Shown piece by piece: positions 8,173 to 16,057 of a stretch of 64,000 bases of DNA. The notes beneath the pieces were generated by a model, which searched no databases, had not been told where the DNA came from, and saw only the letters and a list, made by a program, of their open reading frames with translations. The DNA comes from Enterobacterales bacterium CwR94 (GTDB taxonomy: Bacteria > Pseudomonadota > Gammaproteobacteria > Enterobacterales > Enterobacteriaceae). Numbering within the stretch: the first letter of the stretch is position 1; every line of letters begins with the position of its first letter. The translations under genes and the position numbers were made by a program. The stretch spans positions 128,584 through 192,583 of the forward strand of contig KZ478063.1 of assembly GCA_002837195.1 (NCBI GenBank). The letters are read 5' to 3'.

Positions 8173-9765
8173 TTAGTCGGTAAAAACGGCCATTTTCGCT
8201 CGTGCCTCAGCGCCTTCCTGATACATCTGCAGGTAGATTTCATACTTCGCCTGGTGAAAAGCTGCCGTCGCAGGATCGTGGCTGACGGTTTCGCCTTGCG
8301 AGACCATGACGGCTGCGGCGGCAGGGAAATCGGCATACTCGCCGCTGGCAACGGCAGCCATCAATGCAGCACCTAGCGTGACCGCATCTTCCTCTGTGAC
8401 TCGGTGTACGTCATAGCCAGTGATGTTGGCGTACTCACGCAGCCAGACAGGATTTTTAGTGGCGCCGCCACAAAAGACCAGCCGTTCTACGTTATGCCCC
8501 GCCTGTTGCAGGGCTTCGATAATATGACGTGTGCCGTAGGCCACGGCTTGCAAACTGGCGAGATACAGGCGCGCCAGGCCAAACTGACCGGTTTCCAGCG
8601 TGAGCCCCAGCAAGGCACCACGTGCATCGGGATTGGCGCGCGGCGAACGGTTGCCGTGATGATCGCCTAACATATGCAGATGGCGTGTTGGCCAGTGTTC
8701 TTGTTGTTCCAGTTCGGCCAGCCAGAGATTCAATACTTGCCAGACGCTTTGCCCTGCGGCTTCGGCTTTTTTTTGCAGTTCGGGCCAGTAAGCATGCTGG
8801 CGCACTGACCACTCCACCAGCGCACCGGCCGCGCTTTGTCCGCCTTCGGTTAACCACCAGCCAGGTAACATCGCGTTGTAATAGGGGCCCCACACGCCTT
8901 GCACAGGGAGCGGCTCGCGGTTAACCAGCATATGGCAGTTAGAGGTGCCGCTGATAACCGCCAGGCTACCTTGCGGCGTGGTTGCAGTCAGCGCTAATCC
9001 ACCCGCATGGGCATCGATGATACCGCTGGCAACCACGGTTGCCGTGGTCAGCCCTAGCTGACGTGCGGCGTCCTCGCTCAATGTCCCCACGGCTTCACCC
9101 AGATCACACACGCGCGTTGGGATCTTCTGGGGTAAATCGTCCAGGCCAATGGCCTGTAAGAAATCGGATCGGAACTGGCGTTCATGGGCAAGGTAGCCCC
9201 ATTTACACGTCAGTGTACAGACGCTGGCGACATCAGCGCCGGTGGCTTGCCAAACCAAATAATCCGCGAGATCGAAAAAACGCCAGGTGCGCTGATAGCG
9301 TTCAGGATAGTGATTTTTCAGCCAGAGAATTTTGGGCAGTTCCATCTCCACGCTCATCTCACCGCCGACGTAATTCAGTGTCTCATGGTGAGTCGCATTG
9401 ATGGTGCGTGTTTCTGCTTTCGCGCGGTGATCCATCCACATCATGATATTGCGTTGTGCATCGCCATTTTCAGCCAGCGTCACGCCTTGCCCTTGGTGAT
9501 CAATCGCCACCAACGAACAAGTCGCATCAAAGCCCATCCCTTTTACCTGGTTGGGGTCGGTGGCCGATTGTTGCAACACCTCACGCACAGTTTCACAAAC
9601 GCCTTGCCAAATTTGCGCCGACGACTGCTCAACCCAGTCACCTTGCGAATGAAACTGCTCAATGGGACGGGTGGCAAAACACAGGCGTTTGCCTTCTGCG
9701 GTAAACAGGCCTGCGCGCACGCTGGCAGAACCGACATCAATACCGATAAAGCGGGATGCTGACAT
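8173..9765 (-). CDS. FGGY-family pentulose kinase
   Basis: This 530-residue FGGY kinase has the ATPase-fold phosphate-binding motif GIDVGSASVRAG at the N-terminus. It also has MGFDATCS, GIIDAHAGG with the likely catalytic aspartate, and the C-terminal signature VFCGGATKNPVWLREYAN. These match the branch that phosphorylates D-ribulose and related pentuloses (human FGGY, bacterial ribitol/ribulose kinases). The exact sugar is not decidable here. The start is ATG 9765, six bases after a GAGG site. A CRP-like site lies about 80 bases upstream, and the DeoR-like gene follows. No transporter or dehydrogenase for a pentitol is adjacent, so the pathway would have to be completed elsewhere. Confidence 0.85.
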   Translation of the reverse strand: MSASRFIGIDVGSASVRAGLFTAEGKRLCFATRPIEQFHSQGDWVEQSSAQIWQGVCETVREVLQQSATDPNQVKGMGFDATCSLVAIDHQGQGVTLAENGDAQRNIMMWMDHRAKAETRTINATHHETLNYVGGEMSVEMELPKILWLKNHYPERYQRTWRFFDLADYLVWQATGADVASVCTLTCKWGYLAHERQFRSDFLQAIGLDDLPQKIPTRVCDLGEAVGTLSEDAARQLGLTTATVVASGIIDAHAGGLALTATTPQGSLAVISGTSNCHMLVNREPLPVQGVWGPYYNAMLPGWWLTEGGQSAAGALVEWSVRQHAYWPELQKKAEAAGQSVWQVLNLWLAELEQQEHWPTRHLHMLGDHHGNRSPRANPDARGALLGLTLETGQFGLARLYLASLQAVAYGTRHIIEALQQAGHNVERLVFCGGATKNPVWLREYANITGYDVHRVTEEDAVTLGAALMAAVASGEYADFPAAAAVMVSQGETVSHDPATAAFHQAKYEIYLQMYQEGAEARAKMAVFTD

Positions 9766-9843
9766 GGATGACCTCACTCTGGCTGATTCGAGTTAGCACT
9801 TTACGGGCAGGGCTGTCAGCCTGCTAATGCTGTCTCAGTGTTT

Positions 9844-9859
9844 TGTGAGCAAGATCAGA
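9844..9859 (-). promoter_or_regulatory. Possible CRP site upstream of the pentulose kinase
   Basis: TGTGAGCAAGATCAGA matches the CRP consensus TGTGA-N6-TCACA at nine of ten conserved positions. It lies 79-94 bases before the kinase start. Catabolite control of a sugar kinase is plausible. No promoter hexamers were fixed. Confidence 0.4.
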
Positions 9860-9924
9860 GCGACAAACCTGCGGCAGTGCTCGCAGCAAAAATGTCGATG
9901 CTGCAATAAAAGGATTTAATTAGG

Positions 9925-9949
9925 AAGTGACACCATAAAGTGATACCAT
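9925..9949 (+). repeat. Two 12-base direct repeats upstream of hicA
   Basis: AAGTGACACCAT (9925-9936) and AAGTGATACCAT (9938-9949) differ at one base and are spaced 13 bases apart, shortly before hicA. Tandem half-sites are typical targets of ribbon-helix-helix proteins. The HicB antitoxin downstream has such a C-terminal domain, so these are candidate HicB operators. Confidence 0.5.
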
Positions 9950-9953
9950 TTTT

Positions 9954-9988
9954 CTGCGCATCCAGGAGGGAGATGGCAGGATGCGCAG
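9954..9988 (+). promoter_or_regulatory. Inverted repeat enclosing the hicA ribosome site
   Basis: CTGCGCATCC (9954-9963) and GGATGCGCAG (9979-9988) form a perfect ten-base inverted repeat. Its 15-base loop holds the strong Shine-Dalgarno AGGAGGG, and the repeat ends exactly at the hicA ATG. Inside it, ATG 9981 opens a three-codon frame whose TGA overlaps the hicA start as ATGA. It may be an mRNA hairpin tuning toxin translation, or a DNA operator. Confidence 0.55.
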
Positions 9989-10243
9989 ATGAATACTAAA
10001 CAACACAAAACACGGCAGGCATTGTTCGCGTTGCCGATCAATACCACCATTAAATGGGCTGATATCGAATCGCTGTTTCGTGCTTTAGGTGCCGAGATCC
10101 ATGCGCGTGAAGGTTCGCGTGTCGTCGTCAAACTTCATCATGAAAAGCAGATCTATCATCGCCCACATCCACGGCCTGAAACTGACAAGGGCGCAGTTAA
10201 CGCTATTCGCAACTGGCTAATAAGCCTGGGGATCACACCATGA
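9989..10243 (+). CDS. hicA: HicA family toxin (mRNA interferase)
   Basis: HicA toxins are small double-stranded-RNA-binding-fold ribonucleases that cut mRNA and stop growth when free. This 84-residue protein has the family layout: WADIESLFRALGAE near the N-terminus, the strand pair EGSRVVVKLHH, and the conserved IYHRPHP segment, whose histidines include the likely catalytic one, followed by DKGAVNAIRNWL. The strong ribosome site is 18 bases before the ATG, which is too far for direct use, and an inverted repeat spans it. hicB overlaps the stop by four bases (ATGA), so the two are translationally coupled. This is a type II toxin-antitoxin module. Confidence 0.9.
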   Translation: MNTKQHKTRQALFALPINTTIKWADIESLFRALGAEIHAREGSRVVVKLHHEKQIYHRPHPRPETDKGAVNAIRNWLISLGITP

Positions 10244-10587
10244 ATAATGTGATGAAAATTGAGGGACATCGTGCGGTGATCTCATATGATCCAGAGATCG
10301 AAATGTTCCGCGGGGAATTTATTGGCTTAAACGGCGGGGCTGATTTTTATGCTGGCAGCGTTGTGGCGCTAAGAGCCGAAGGGGCCGCTTCCCTGGCCAT
10401 CTATCTTGATGAATGTAAAAAAGACGGGGTCGCGCCTTACCGCACCTGGAGCGGTAAAGTCACGACGCGCCTGACCCCTGAGCGCCACCACTCTTTGGCC
10501 ATTGCGGCGCAGGCCATCGGGGTGTCGATAAACGACCTTTTAAACGAAGGGGTTGATTTGGTGATTGCACGGCACGCGGCTAGATAG
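10240..10587 (+). CDS. hicB: HicB family antitoxin
   Basis: HicB binds and blocks HicA and represses the operon. The 115 residues contain the partial RNase H-like fold at the N-terminus (ISYDPEIEMFRGEF, then YAGSVVALRAEG and YLDECKKDG). A ribbon-helix-helix-type DNA-binding end follows (TTRLTPERHHSLAIAAQAIG). The start overlaps the hicA stop by four bases. The 3' end overlaps the end of the opposite-strand urtE gene by eight bases (10580-10587), so no space remains for a separate terminator between the two convergent units. Confidence 0.9.
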   Translation: MNNVMKIEGHRAVISYDPEIEMFRGEFIGLNGGADFYAGSVVALRAEGAASLAIYLDECKKDGVAPYRTWSGKVTTRLTPERHHSLAIAAQAIGVSINDLLNEGVDLVIARHAAR

Positions 10588-11278
10588 CCACCAGATGACG
10601 AACTCCGTCGGCTTCCATGGTTTTTCCGGGGCCGCGCTGAATAATTTCACCGCGTGACATCACCAGATAGTTATCTGCCAGTTCTGCGGCAAAGTCGTAG
10701 AACTGCTCAACCAACAGAATGCCCATATCGCCTCGTTGCGCGAGCTGGCGGATAACCGCACCGATTTCTTTGATGACGGAAGGTTGAATCCCTTCCGTCG
10801 GCTCATCCAGAATCAACAGCTGTGGGCGGCAGGCCAGTGCACGGCCAATCGCCAACTGTTGCTGCTGGCCGCCGGAAAGATCGCCCCCACGTCGGTGCTT
10901 CATCTGTTCCAGCACGGGAAACAGTTCATACAGCGTTTTGGGGACGCTTTTCGCCTGGCGGCCGGGAAAACGGGACAGCCCCATTAACAGATTCTCTTCG
11001 ACGGTTAAGCGAGCAAAAATTTCGCGTCCTTGCGGCACATATGCGATGCCCGCCTGTACACGCTGATGGGGTTTACGGGCGTTAATCACCTTGTCTTGCC
11101 AGCTTAAGGTACCGGATTTCACGGGGATGAGCCCCATCAGGCACTTCAGCAAGGTGGTTTTCCCCACGCCGTTGCGTCCAAGTAAACAGGTGATCTCCCC
11201 CGGTTTAACCTCAAAAGAGAGACCCCGCAAAATATGGCTGCCACCATAGTACTGATGCAACTGATCGACTTTTAACAT
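10580..11278 (-). CDS. urtE: Urea ABC transporter ATP-binding protein UrtE
   Basis: UrtE is the second ATPase of the high-affinity urea importer and is related to LivF. The 232 residues have Walker A GRNGVGKTT, the Q-loop region, the ABC signature LSGGQQQQLAIGRAL and Walker B LLILDEPTEG. The start is ATG 11278 (MLKVDQLHQYYGGSHIL), one base after the urtD stop. The frame continues upstream inside urtD without similarity. It is the last gene of the minus-strand urea operon, and its stop overlaps hicB. Confidence 0.94.
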   Translation of the reverse strand: MLKVDQLHQYYGGSHILRGLSFEVKPGEITCLLGRNGVGKTTLLKCLMGLIPVKSGTLSWQDKVINARKPHQRVQAGIAYVPQGREIFARLTVEENLLMGLSRFPGRQAKSVPKTLYELFPVLEQMKHRRGGDLSGGQQQQLAIGRALACRPQLLILDEPTEGIQPSVIKEIGAVIRQLAQRGDMGILLVEQFYDFAAELADNYLVMSRGEIIQRGPGKTMEADGVRHLVAI

Positions 11279-11279
11279 A

Positions 11280-12071
11280 TCAACGCCCCAAATAGACTTC
11301 GATAACCTGTTCGTTGGCCTGCACTTGCGCCAGCGAACCTTCCGCCAGTACCTGGCCTTGATGGAGCACGGTGACGTGATCGGCAATGCTCTCGACAAAG
11401 CCCATATCGTGCTCCACCACCATCAAAGAGTGCTGGCCTGCTAAAGTGCGAAACAGCTCTGCGGTATAAGCGGTTTCAGCATCGGTCATGCCTGCAGCCG
11501 GTTCATCCAGCAACAACAGATGCGGGTCTTGTACCAACAGCATGCCTATTTCCAGAAACTGTTTTTGGCCGTGAGACAGTAAACCCGCCCGGCGATGGCG
11601 TTCTGATCCCAGCCGCAAAAGCTGCAAGGTTTCATCAATGCGATCCACATGCTCACTGTTAAGTTTGGCGCGCAAGCAGGCCCAGACCGTCTTGGGCGTC
11701 TTGAGTGCTAACTCAAGATTTTCAAAGACGCTGAGTGCTTCGAATACCGTGGGTTTTTGAAATTTTCGACCAATGCCTGCCTGTGCAATGGCAACAGGAG
11801 ACAGACGTGTAAGGTCGGTATTTTGATCGTAAATCACACTGCCGCTGTCAGGACGCGTCTTGCCGGTAATGACATCCATCAGCGTGGTTTTCCCCGCGCC
11901 GTTGGGGCCAATCACACAACGTAATTCACCTACGCCGATCGAGAGTGTCAAATCAGTGAGTGCACGAAAGCCATCAAAACTGACGTTAATGTTGCTGAGT
12001 TGCAGCACGGGATCGCTTTGTTCACGGTAGCGGTCAGCCAGATGCGGTTGGGTAAACAGTTGCTCAGTCAT
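11280..12071 (-). CDS. urtD: Urea ABC transporter ATP-binding protein UrtD
   Basis: UrtD is the first ATPase of the urea importer and is related to LivG. The 263 residues carry Walker A GPNGAGKTT, the signature LSHGQKQFLEIGM and Walker B LLLLDEPAAGM, plus the LivG-type segment GIGRKFQKPTVFEALSV. The start is ATG 12071, overlapping the urtC stop by eight bases, which implies translational coupling. The short N-terminal extension before VLQLSNINVSF is common among UrtD proteins. Confidence 0.94.
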   Translation of the reverse strand: MTEQLFTQPHLADRYREQSDPVLQLSNINVSFDGFRALTDLTLSIGVGELRCVIGPNGAGKTTLMDVITGKTRPDSGSVIYDQNTDLTRLSPVAIAQAGIGRKFQKPTVFEALSVFENLELALKTPKTVWACLRAKLNSEHVDRIDETLQLLRLGSERHRRAGLLSHGQKQFLEIGMLLVQDPHLLLLDEPAAGMTDAETAYTAELFRTLAGQHSLMVVEHDMGFVESIADHVTVLHQGQVLAEGSLAQVQANEQVIEVYLGR

Positions 12072-13140
12072 GCTTTCTCCGACGCAGTAAGCCAATCACG
12101 CCTCGTGGTAAAAACAAGGTGACCAGAATAAAAATCAGGCCCAAAAAGAACAGCCAGTATTCAGGGAAGGCAACGGTGAAACCGCTCTTTGCCGCGTTGA
12201 CAAGGGCGGCACCCAGCAATGGGCCAACCAGCGTGCCGCGCCCGCCGAGGGCGACCCAAATCGCGGCTTCTATAGAATTGGTCGGTGACATTTCACTGGG
12301 ATTGATAATGCCGACCTGCGGCACATACAGCGCGCCCGCTAAACCACAAATGACGGCGGAGAGCGTCCAGACAAACAGCTTGAATCCTTTGGGATCGTAA
12401 CCGCAAAACATCAGGCGATTTTCCTGATCGCGCACGGCGGTGAGTACCCGGCCAAATTTACTGCGCGCCAGGGCGATCCCCACCGCGAGCGCGGCGACCA
12501 TCAGTAGCACGGTCGCCAGAAACAACGCGATGCGCGTGGTGGTCGCCGTGATGGGAAAACCCAGCAGTGTGGTGAATCCGGTAAAACCGTTATTGCCACC
12601 AAAGCCGGTTTCATTGCGAAAAAACAGCAACATCCCGGCGTAGGTCAGGGCTTGCGTCATAATCGAGAAGTAGACGCCTTTGATTTTTGAGCGAAAGGCA
12701 AACCAGCCAAACAGCAGCGCTAACAGGCCGGGAACCAGCACAATTAAGCAGAGCGCCCAGGCAAAATACTGCGTACCCGCCCAAAACCACGGCAATTCCT
12801 GCCAGGAGAGAAACGACATAAAGGCTGGTAAGCCATCGCCTGCCGCCTGGCGCATCAGATACATGCCCATCGCATAACCGCCGAGGGCGAAGAACAATCC
12901 ATGTCCCAGGCTTAGCAGCCCGGCATAGCCCCAGACGAGATCCAGTGCCAGCGCAACAATGGCATAGCAGAGGATCTTGCCGATCAGCGTGAGGGTATAG
13001 GTGGAAATCGCCAGCGGGTGTGTGGCCGGCAGCAGCGCCAGAAAAGGGAGGATCAACAGCGTCAGTAAGATCAGCGAGCCCATACCCAGCATGAGACGTG
13101 GCGCTTTGCGCGTCAGGCGAAGTGTCAGTGGTTGTGTCAT
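12064..13140 (-). CDS. urtC: Urea ABC transporter permease UrtC
   Basis: This LivM-type inner-membrane permease has 358 residues and many hydrophobic helices. The conserved segments GYAGLLSLGHGLFFALGGYAMG and IWVALGGRGTLVGPLLGA identify it. It pairs with UrtB to form the urea channel. The start ATG 13140 shares one base with the urtB stop (TGATG), so the two permeases are coupled. Confidence 0.94.
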   Translation of the reverse strand: MTQPLTLRLTRKAPRLMLGMGSLILLTLLILPFLALLPATHPLAISTYTLTLIGKILCYAIVALALDLVWGYAGLLSLGHGLFFALGGYAMGMYLMRQAAGDGLPAFMSFLSWQELPWFWAGTQYFAWALCLIVLVPGLLALLFGWFAFRSKIKGVYFSIMTQALTYAGMLLFFRNETGFGGNNGFTGFTTLLGFPITATTTRIALFLATVLLMVAALAVGIALARSKFGRVLTAVRDQENRLMFCGYDPKGFKLFVWTLSAVICGLAGALYVPQVGIINPSEMSPTNSIEAAIWVALGGRGTLVGPLLGAALVNAAKSGFTVAFPEYWLFFLGLIFILVTLFLPRGVIGLLRRRKHD

Positions 13141-14705
13141 CAGTCAGTCACCCGTCCTTTCAGGGCAAACAGCCCCTGAGGTCGTTTCTGAATAAACAGA
13201 ACAATTAAAATCAGGATGGTAATTTTGCCCAGCACGGCACCGATTTGGGGTTCCAGCAACTTGTTGACGATCCCTAAACCCAGCGCTGCCGCGACGGTGC
13301 CCGCTAGTTGCCCCACACCGCCTAGCACAACCACCAGGAAGGAGTCGATGATATAGCCCTGACCTAATTCCGGGCCGACATTCCCAATTTGCGACAGAGC
13401 AACACCTCCCAGACCCGCAATGCCTGAACCAAGCCCAAAGGCCAGCATATCAACGCGGCCGGTCGGCACGCCGCAGCAGTCTGCCATGGCGCGGTTTTGC
13501 GTGACGGCACGTACGCTCAGACCCAACCGCGTTTTGTTCAGCAGCAACCAGGTCAGCACCAGCACTGCGGCAGCAAAGGCGATGGCCGCGATACGGTTCC
13601 ACGGCAGTACCAAATTCGGGAGTACCTGAATCCCTCCTGATAGCCAGGCCGGGTTGGCGACTTCGAGGTTTTGTGCACCAAAGAGTACGCGCACCAGTTG
13701 AATCAGCATCAGGCTGATGCCCCAGGTCGCGAGCAGTGTCTCCAGCGGGCGGCCATATAAGTGGCGAATAATCGTGCGTTCCAGCGCCATGCCCATCACG
13801 GCAGTGATAAAAAATGCGACCGGTAAGGCGACAAGGGGATACCACGCCAGCCACTGCGGCAGAAACTGCTGGAATGCGGATTGCACCAGCCAGGTGGCGT
13901 AAGCGCCAAGCATCAGCATTTCACCGTGCGCCATATTGATGACGCCTAATAAGCCATAGGTGATTGCCAGCCCCAGCGCGGCCAGCAGCAAAATCGAACC
14001 GAGGGACAGTCCGCTGAATGCTTGTCCCAGCCAGTCGCCCCATTTCAGGCGTTGCTGGATGCTGTGCAAACTGCTTTCCGCCGCCTGGCGGACATCGGCA
14101 ATGGGTTCGTTATCCGGCAGCACCAGACGCGCGAGTGCGGCTTGCGTGCCAGGATCGCTACTCTCACCTAACAACCTCACGGCATGTAAACGCACCTGGG
14201 GATCAGCGTCAGTGAGTTGCAGAACCGCCAGCGTTTGGAGCAGGGCGGCTTTTACCTTTTCATCCTGCTCATATTGCAGGCGTTCAGTGATAAGAGCACG
14301 TTGAGTCGGTACCGCATCTTGTTGCAACTGCCTGGCGGCGCGCAGGCGGACAGCAGCATCGTGGCTCACCAGTTGGTGAGCGGCGAGCGCATTGGCGATC
14401 AAGACACGCAGGCGATTATTTAACAGCACTTTTCGGGTATTACCGTGCGGCGGTGCCAGGCCTTCCAGCGGCGTCACGCGACCATTGTGCACAACAAACA
14501 GATTCTTTTGGCTGTCAGTCACGACCGCTTCTTGCTGGAGCGCCTGCAACAGCGGCAGACGTGCGGGATCAGGGGCCGTTGACCATTGCTGTAAAAGCGT
14601 GGCTTGTTGTGTGCGGCTGGCCTGACCAAAATCGGTAGCGGGCCCTGCGCTGGCCAGCCATGGCAGCAGCAGAAGCAGGAAAGCAAGACGTTGGCGTAAT
14701 GTCAT
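13140..14705 (-). CDS. urtB: Urea ABC transporter permease UrtB
   Basis: This is a LivH-type permease of 521 residues, longer than other branched-chain-type permeases. An N-terminal signal-like segment (LAFLLLLLPWLASAG) is followed by a HEAT-like extension with repeated DADPQVRLHAVRLLG-type units. The membrane domain follows (ITYGLLGVINMAHGEMLMLGAY). This N-terminal extension is a hallmark of UrtB. It is separated from urtA by 63 bases that hold a strong hairpin. Confidence 0.94.
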   Translation of the reverse strand: MTLRQRLAFLLLLLPWLASAGPATDFGQASRTQQATLLQQWSTAPDPARLPLLQALQQEAVVTDSQKNLFVVHNGRVTPLEGLAPPHGNTRKVLLNNRLRVLIANALAAHQLVSHDAAVRLRAARQLQQDAVPTQRALITERLQYEQDEKVKAALLQTLAVLQLTDADPQVRLHAVRLLGESSDPGTQAALARLVLPDNEPIADVRQAAESSLHSIQQRLKWGDWLGQAFSGLSLGSILLLAALGLAITYGLLGVINMAHGEMLMLGAYATWLVQSAFQQFLPQWLAWYPLVALPVAFFITAVMGMALERTIIRHLYGRPLETLLATWGISLMLIQLVRVLFGAQNLEVANPAWLSGGIQVLPNLVLPWNRIAAIAFAAAVLVLTWLLLNKTRLGLSVRAVTQNRAMADCCGVPTGRVDMLAFGLGSGIAGLGGVALSQIGNVGPELGQGYIIDSFLVVVLGGVGQLAGTVAAALGLGIVNKLLEPQIGAVLGKITILILIVLFIQKRPQGLFALKGRVTD

Positions 14706-14737
14706 TTTTCGGCCCTGAAGTCGCGTTATCGAACAGA

Positions 14738-14761
14738 CCCCTCTCTGTCACCAGAGAGGGG
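14738..14761 (-). promoter_or_regulatory. Intercistronic hairpin between urtA and urtB
   Basis: A perfect ten-base stem CCCCTCTCTG/CAGAGAGGGG with loop TCAC sits between urtA and urtB. No U-run follows on the minus strand. Such a hairpin could protect the upstream urtA message or partly terminate, giving more binding protein than permease. Confidence 0.55.
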
Positions 14762-14768
14762 AAAAGCA

Positions 14769-16037
14769 TCACTGCGCCGTTTTGATCGGGTGATCAGGTT
14801 TCTTATCATTGCCTGCGATAAACGGACTCCAGGGCTGCGCACGAACGGGCGCATCGGTTTGCCATACCACGTTAAACTGGCCGCCATCCTGAATCTCGCC
14901 AATCATGACCGGCTTGTGGAGGTGATGGTTGGTGTTATCCATAGTGAGCGTAAAGCCATCTGGTGCCTTGAACGTTTGGCCAGCCATGGCTGCACGCACT
15001 TTGTCGACATCAGTGGTACCGGCTTTTTCCACCGCTTGTGCCCACATATGGATCCCCACATAAGTGGCCTCCATCGGATCGTTGGTGACGACGCTGTTGG
15101 CATTCGGCAGGTTATGCGCTTTGGCCCAGGCTTTGTAATGTTCAACAAAGTCGGTATTGGTTGGATTGTCGACGGATTCGAAATAGTTCCAGGCCGCTAA
15201 ATGGCCCACTAACGGTTTGGTGTCGATGCCGCGCAGCTCTTCTTCACCGACCGAGAAGGCCACCACAGGGACATCGGTGGCTTTGATTCCCTGGTTTGCC
15301 AGCTCTTTGTAGAACGGCACGTTGGAGTCACCGTTGATGGTGGAAACCACCGCGGTTTTGCCGCCTGCCGCGAATTTCTTAATATTGGCGACGATGGTTT
15401 GATAGTCGCTATGGCCAAATGGCGTATAGACCTCGTCAATATCTTTATCCTGGATACCTTTGCTGTGCAGGAAAGCGCGCAGAATTTTGTTGGTGGTGCG
15501 CGGATACACATAGTCAGTGCCGAGCAAAATAAAGCGTTTAGCAGCACCACCGTCTTCGCTGAGTAAGTATTCCACCGCCGGAATGGCCTGTTGGTTCGGG
15601 GCGGCACCGGTGTAAAACACATTTGGCGACATCTCTTCGCCTTCATATTGCACGGGATAGAACAGCAGGCCGTTGAGCTCTTCAAAAACAGGCAACACCG
15701 ACTTACGGGATACCGATGTCCAGCAGCCAAACACCACGGCGGCTTTATCCTGCGTCAGTAACTGTCGTGCTTTTTCTGCAAACAGTGGCCAGTTTGATGC
15801 CGGATCAACCACCACAGGTTCCAGTTTTTTGCCCAGCACGCCGCCTTTTTTATTGATTTCATCAATGGTCATCAGCGCCACTTCTTTCAGTGGCGTTTCA
15901 GAGATGGCCATGGTGCCGGACAGCGAATGCATGATGCCAATTTTTATGGTGTCAGCAGCCTGCACACTCAGGGTCAAGCCCAGGCTGACGGCGGTTGCAG
16001 AGAGGGCAAATGCTTTCAGTAACGAACGTCTTTTCAT
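14769..16037 (-). CDS. urtA: Urea ABC transporter substrate-binding protein UrtA
   Basis: UrtA is the periplasmic urea receptor of the importer, with 422 residues. The N-terminus MKRRSLLKAFALSATAVSL is a signal peptide with a twin-arginine-like start, cleaved near VQAADTIKIG. The mature part is a type I periplasmic binding protein with the UrtA-typical GIMHSLSGTMAISETPLK and VFGCWTSVSRKSVLPVFE. It lies 20 bases after the GntR regulator gene in the same operon. Confidence 0.95.
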   Translation of the reverse strand: MKRRSLLKAFALSATAVSLGLTLSVQAADTIKIGIMHSLSGTMAISETPLKEVALMTIDEINKKGGVLGKKLEPVVVDPASNWPLFAEKARQLLTQDKAAVVFGCWTSVSRKSVLPVFEELNGLLFYPVQYEGEEMSPNVFYTGAAPNQQAIPAVEYLLSEDGGAAKRFILLGTDYVYPRTTNKILRAFLHSKGIQDKDIDEVYTPFGHSDYQTIVANIKKFAAGGKTAVVSTINGDSNVPFYKELANQGIKATDVPVVAFSVGEEELRGIDTKPLVGHLAAWNYFESVDNPTNTDFVEHYKAWAKAHNLPNANSVVTNDPMEATYVGIHMWAQAVEKAGTTDVDKVRAAMAGQTFKAPDGFTLTMDNTNHHLHKPVMIGEIQDGGQFNVVWQTDAPVRAQPWSPFIAGNDKKPDHPIKTAQ

Positions 16038-16057
16038 TAAGGTATTCCCCTGAACAA

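Noticed and set aside
9184-9762. A 192-codon open frame antisense to the pentulose kinase
   Set aside because: It is fully covered by a well-supported FGGY kinase gene and shows no motif.
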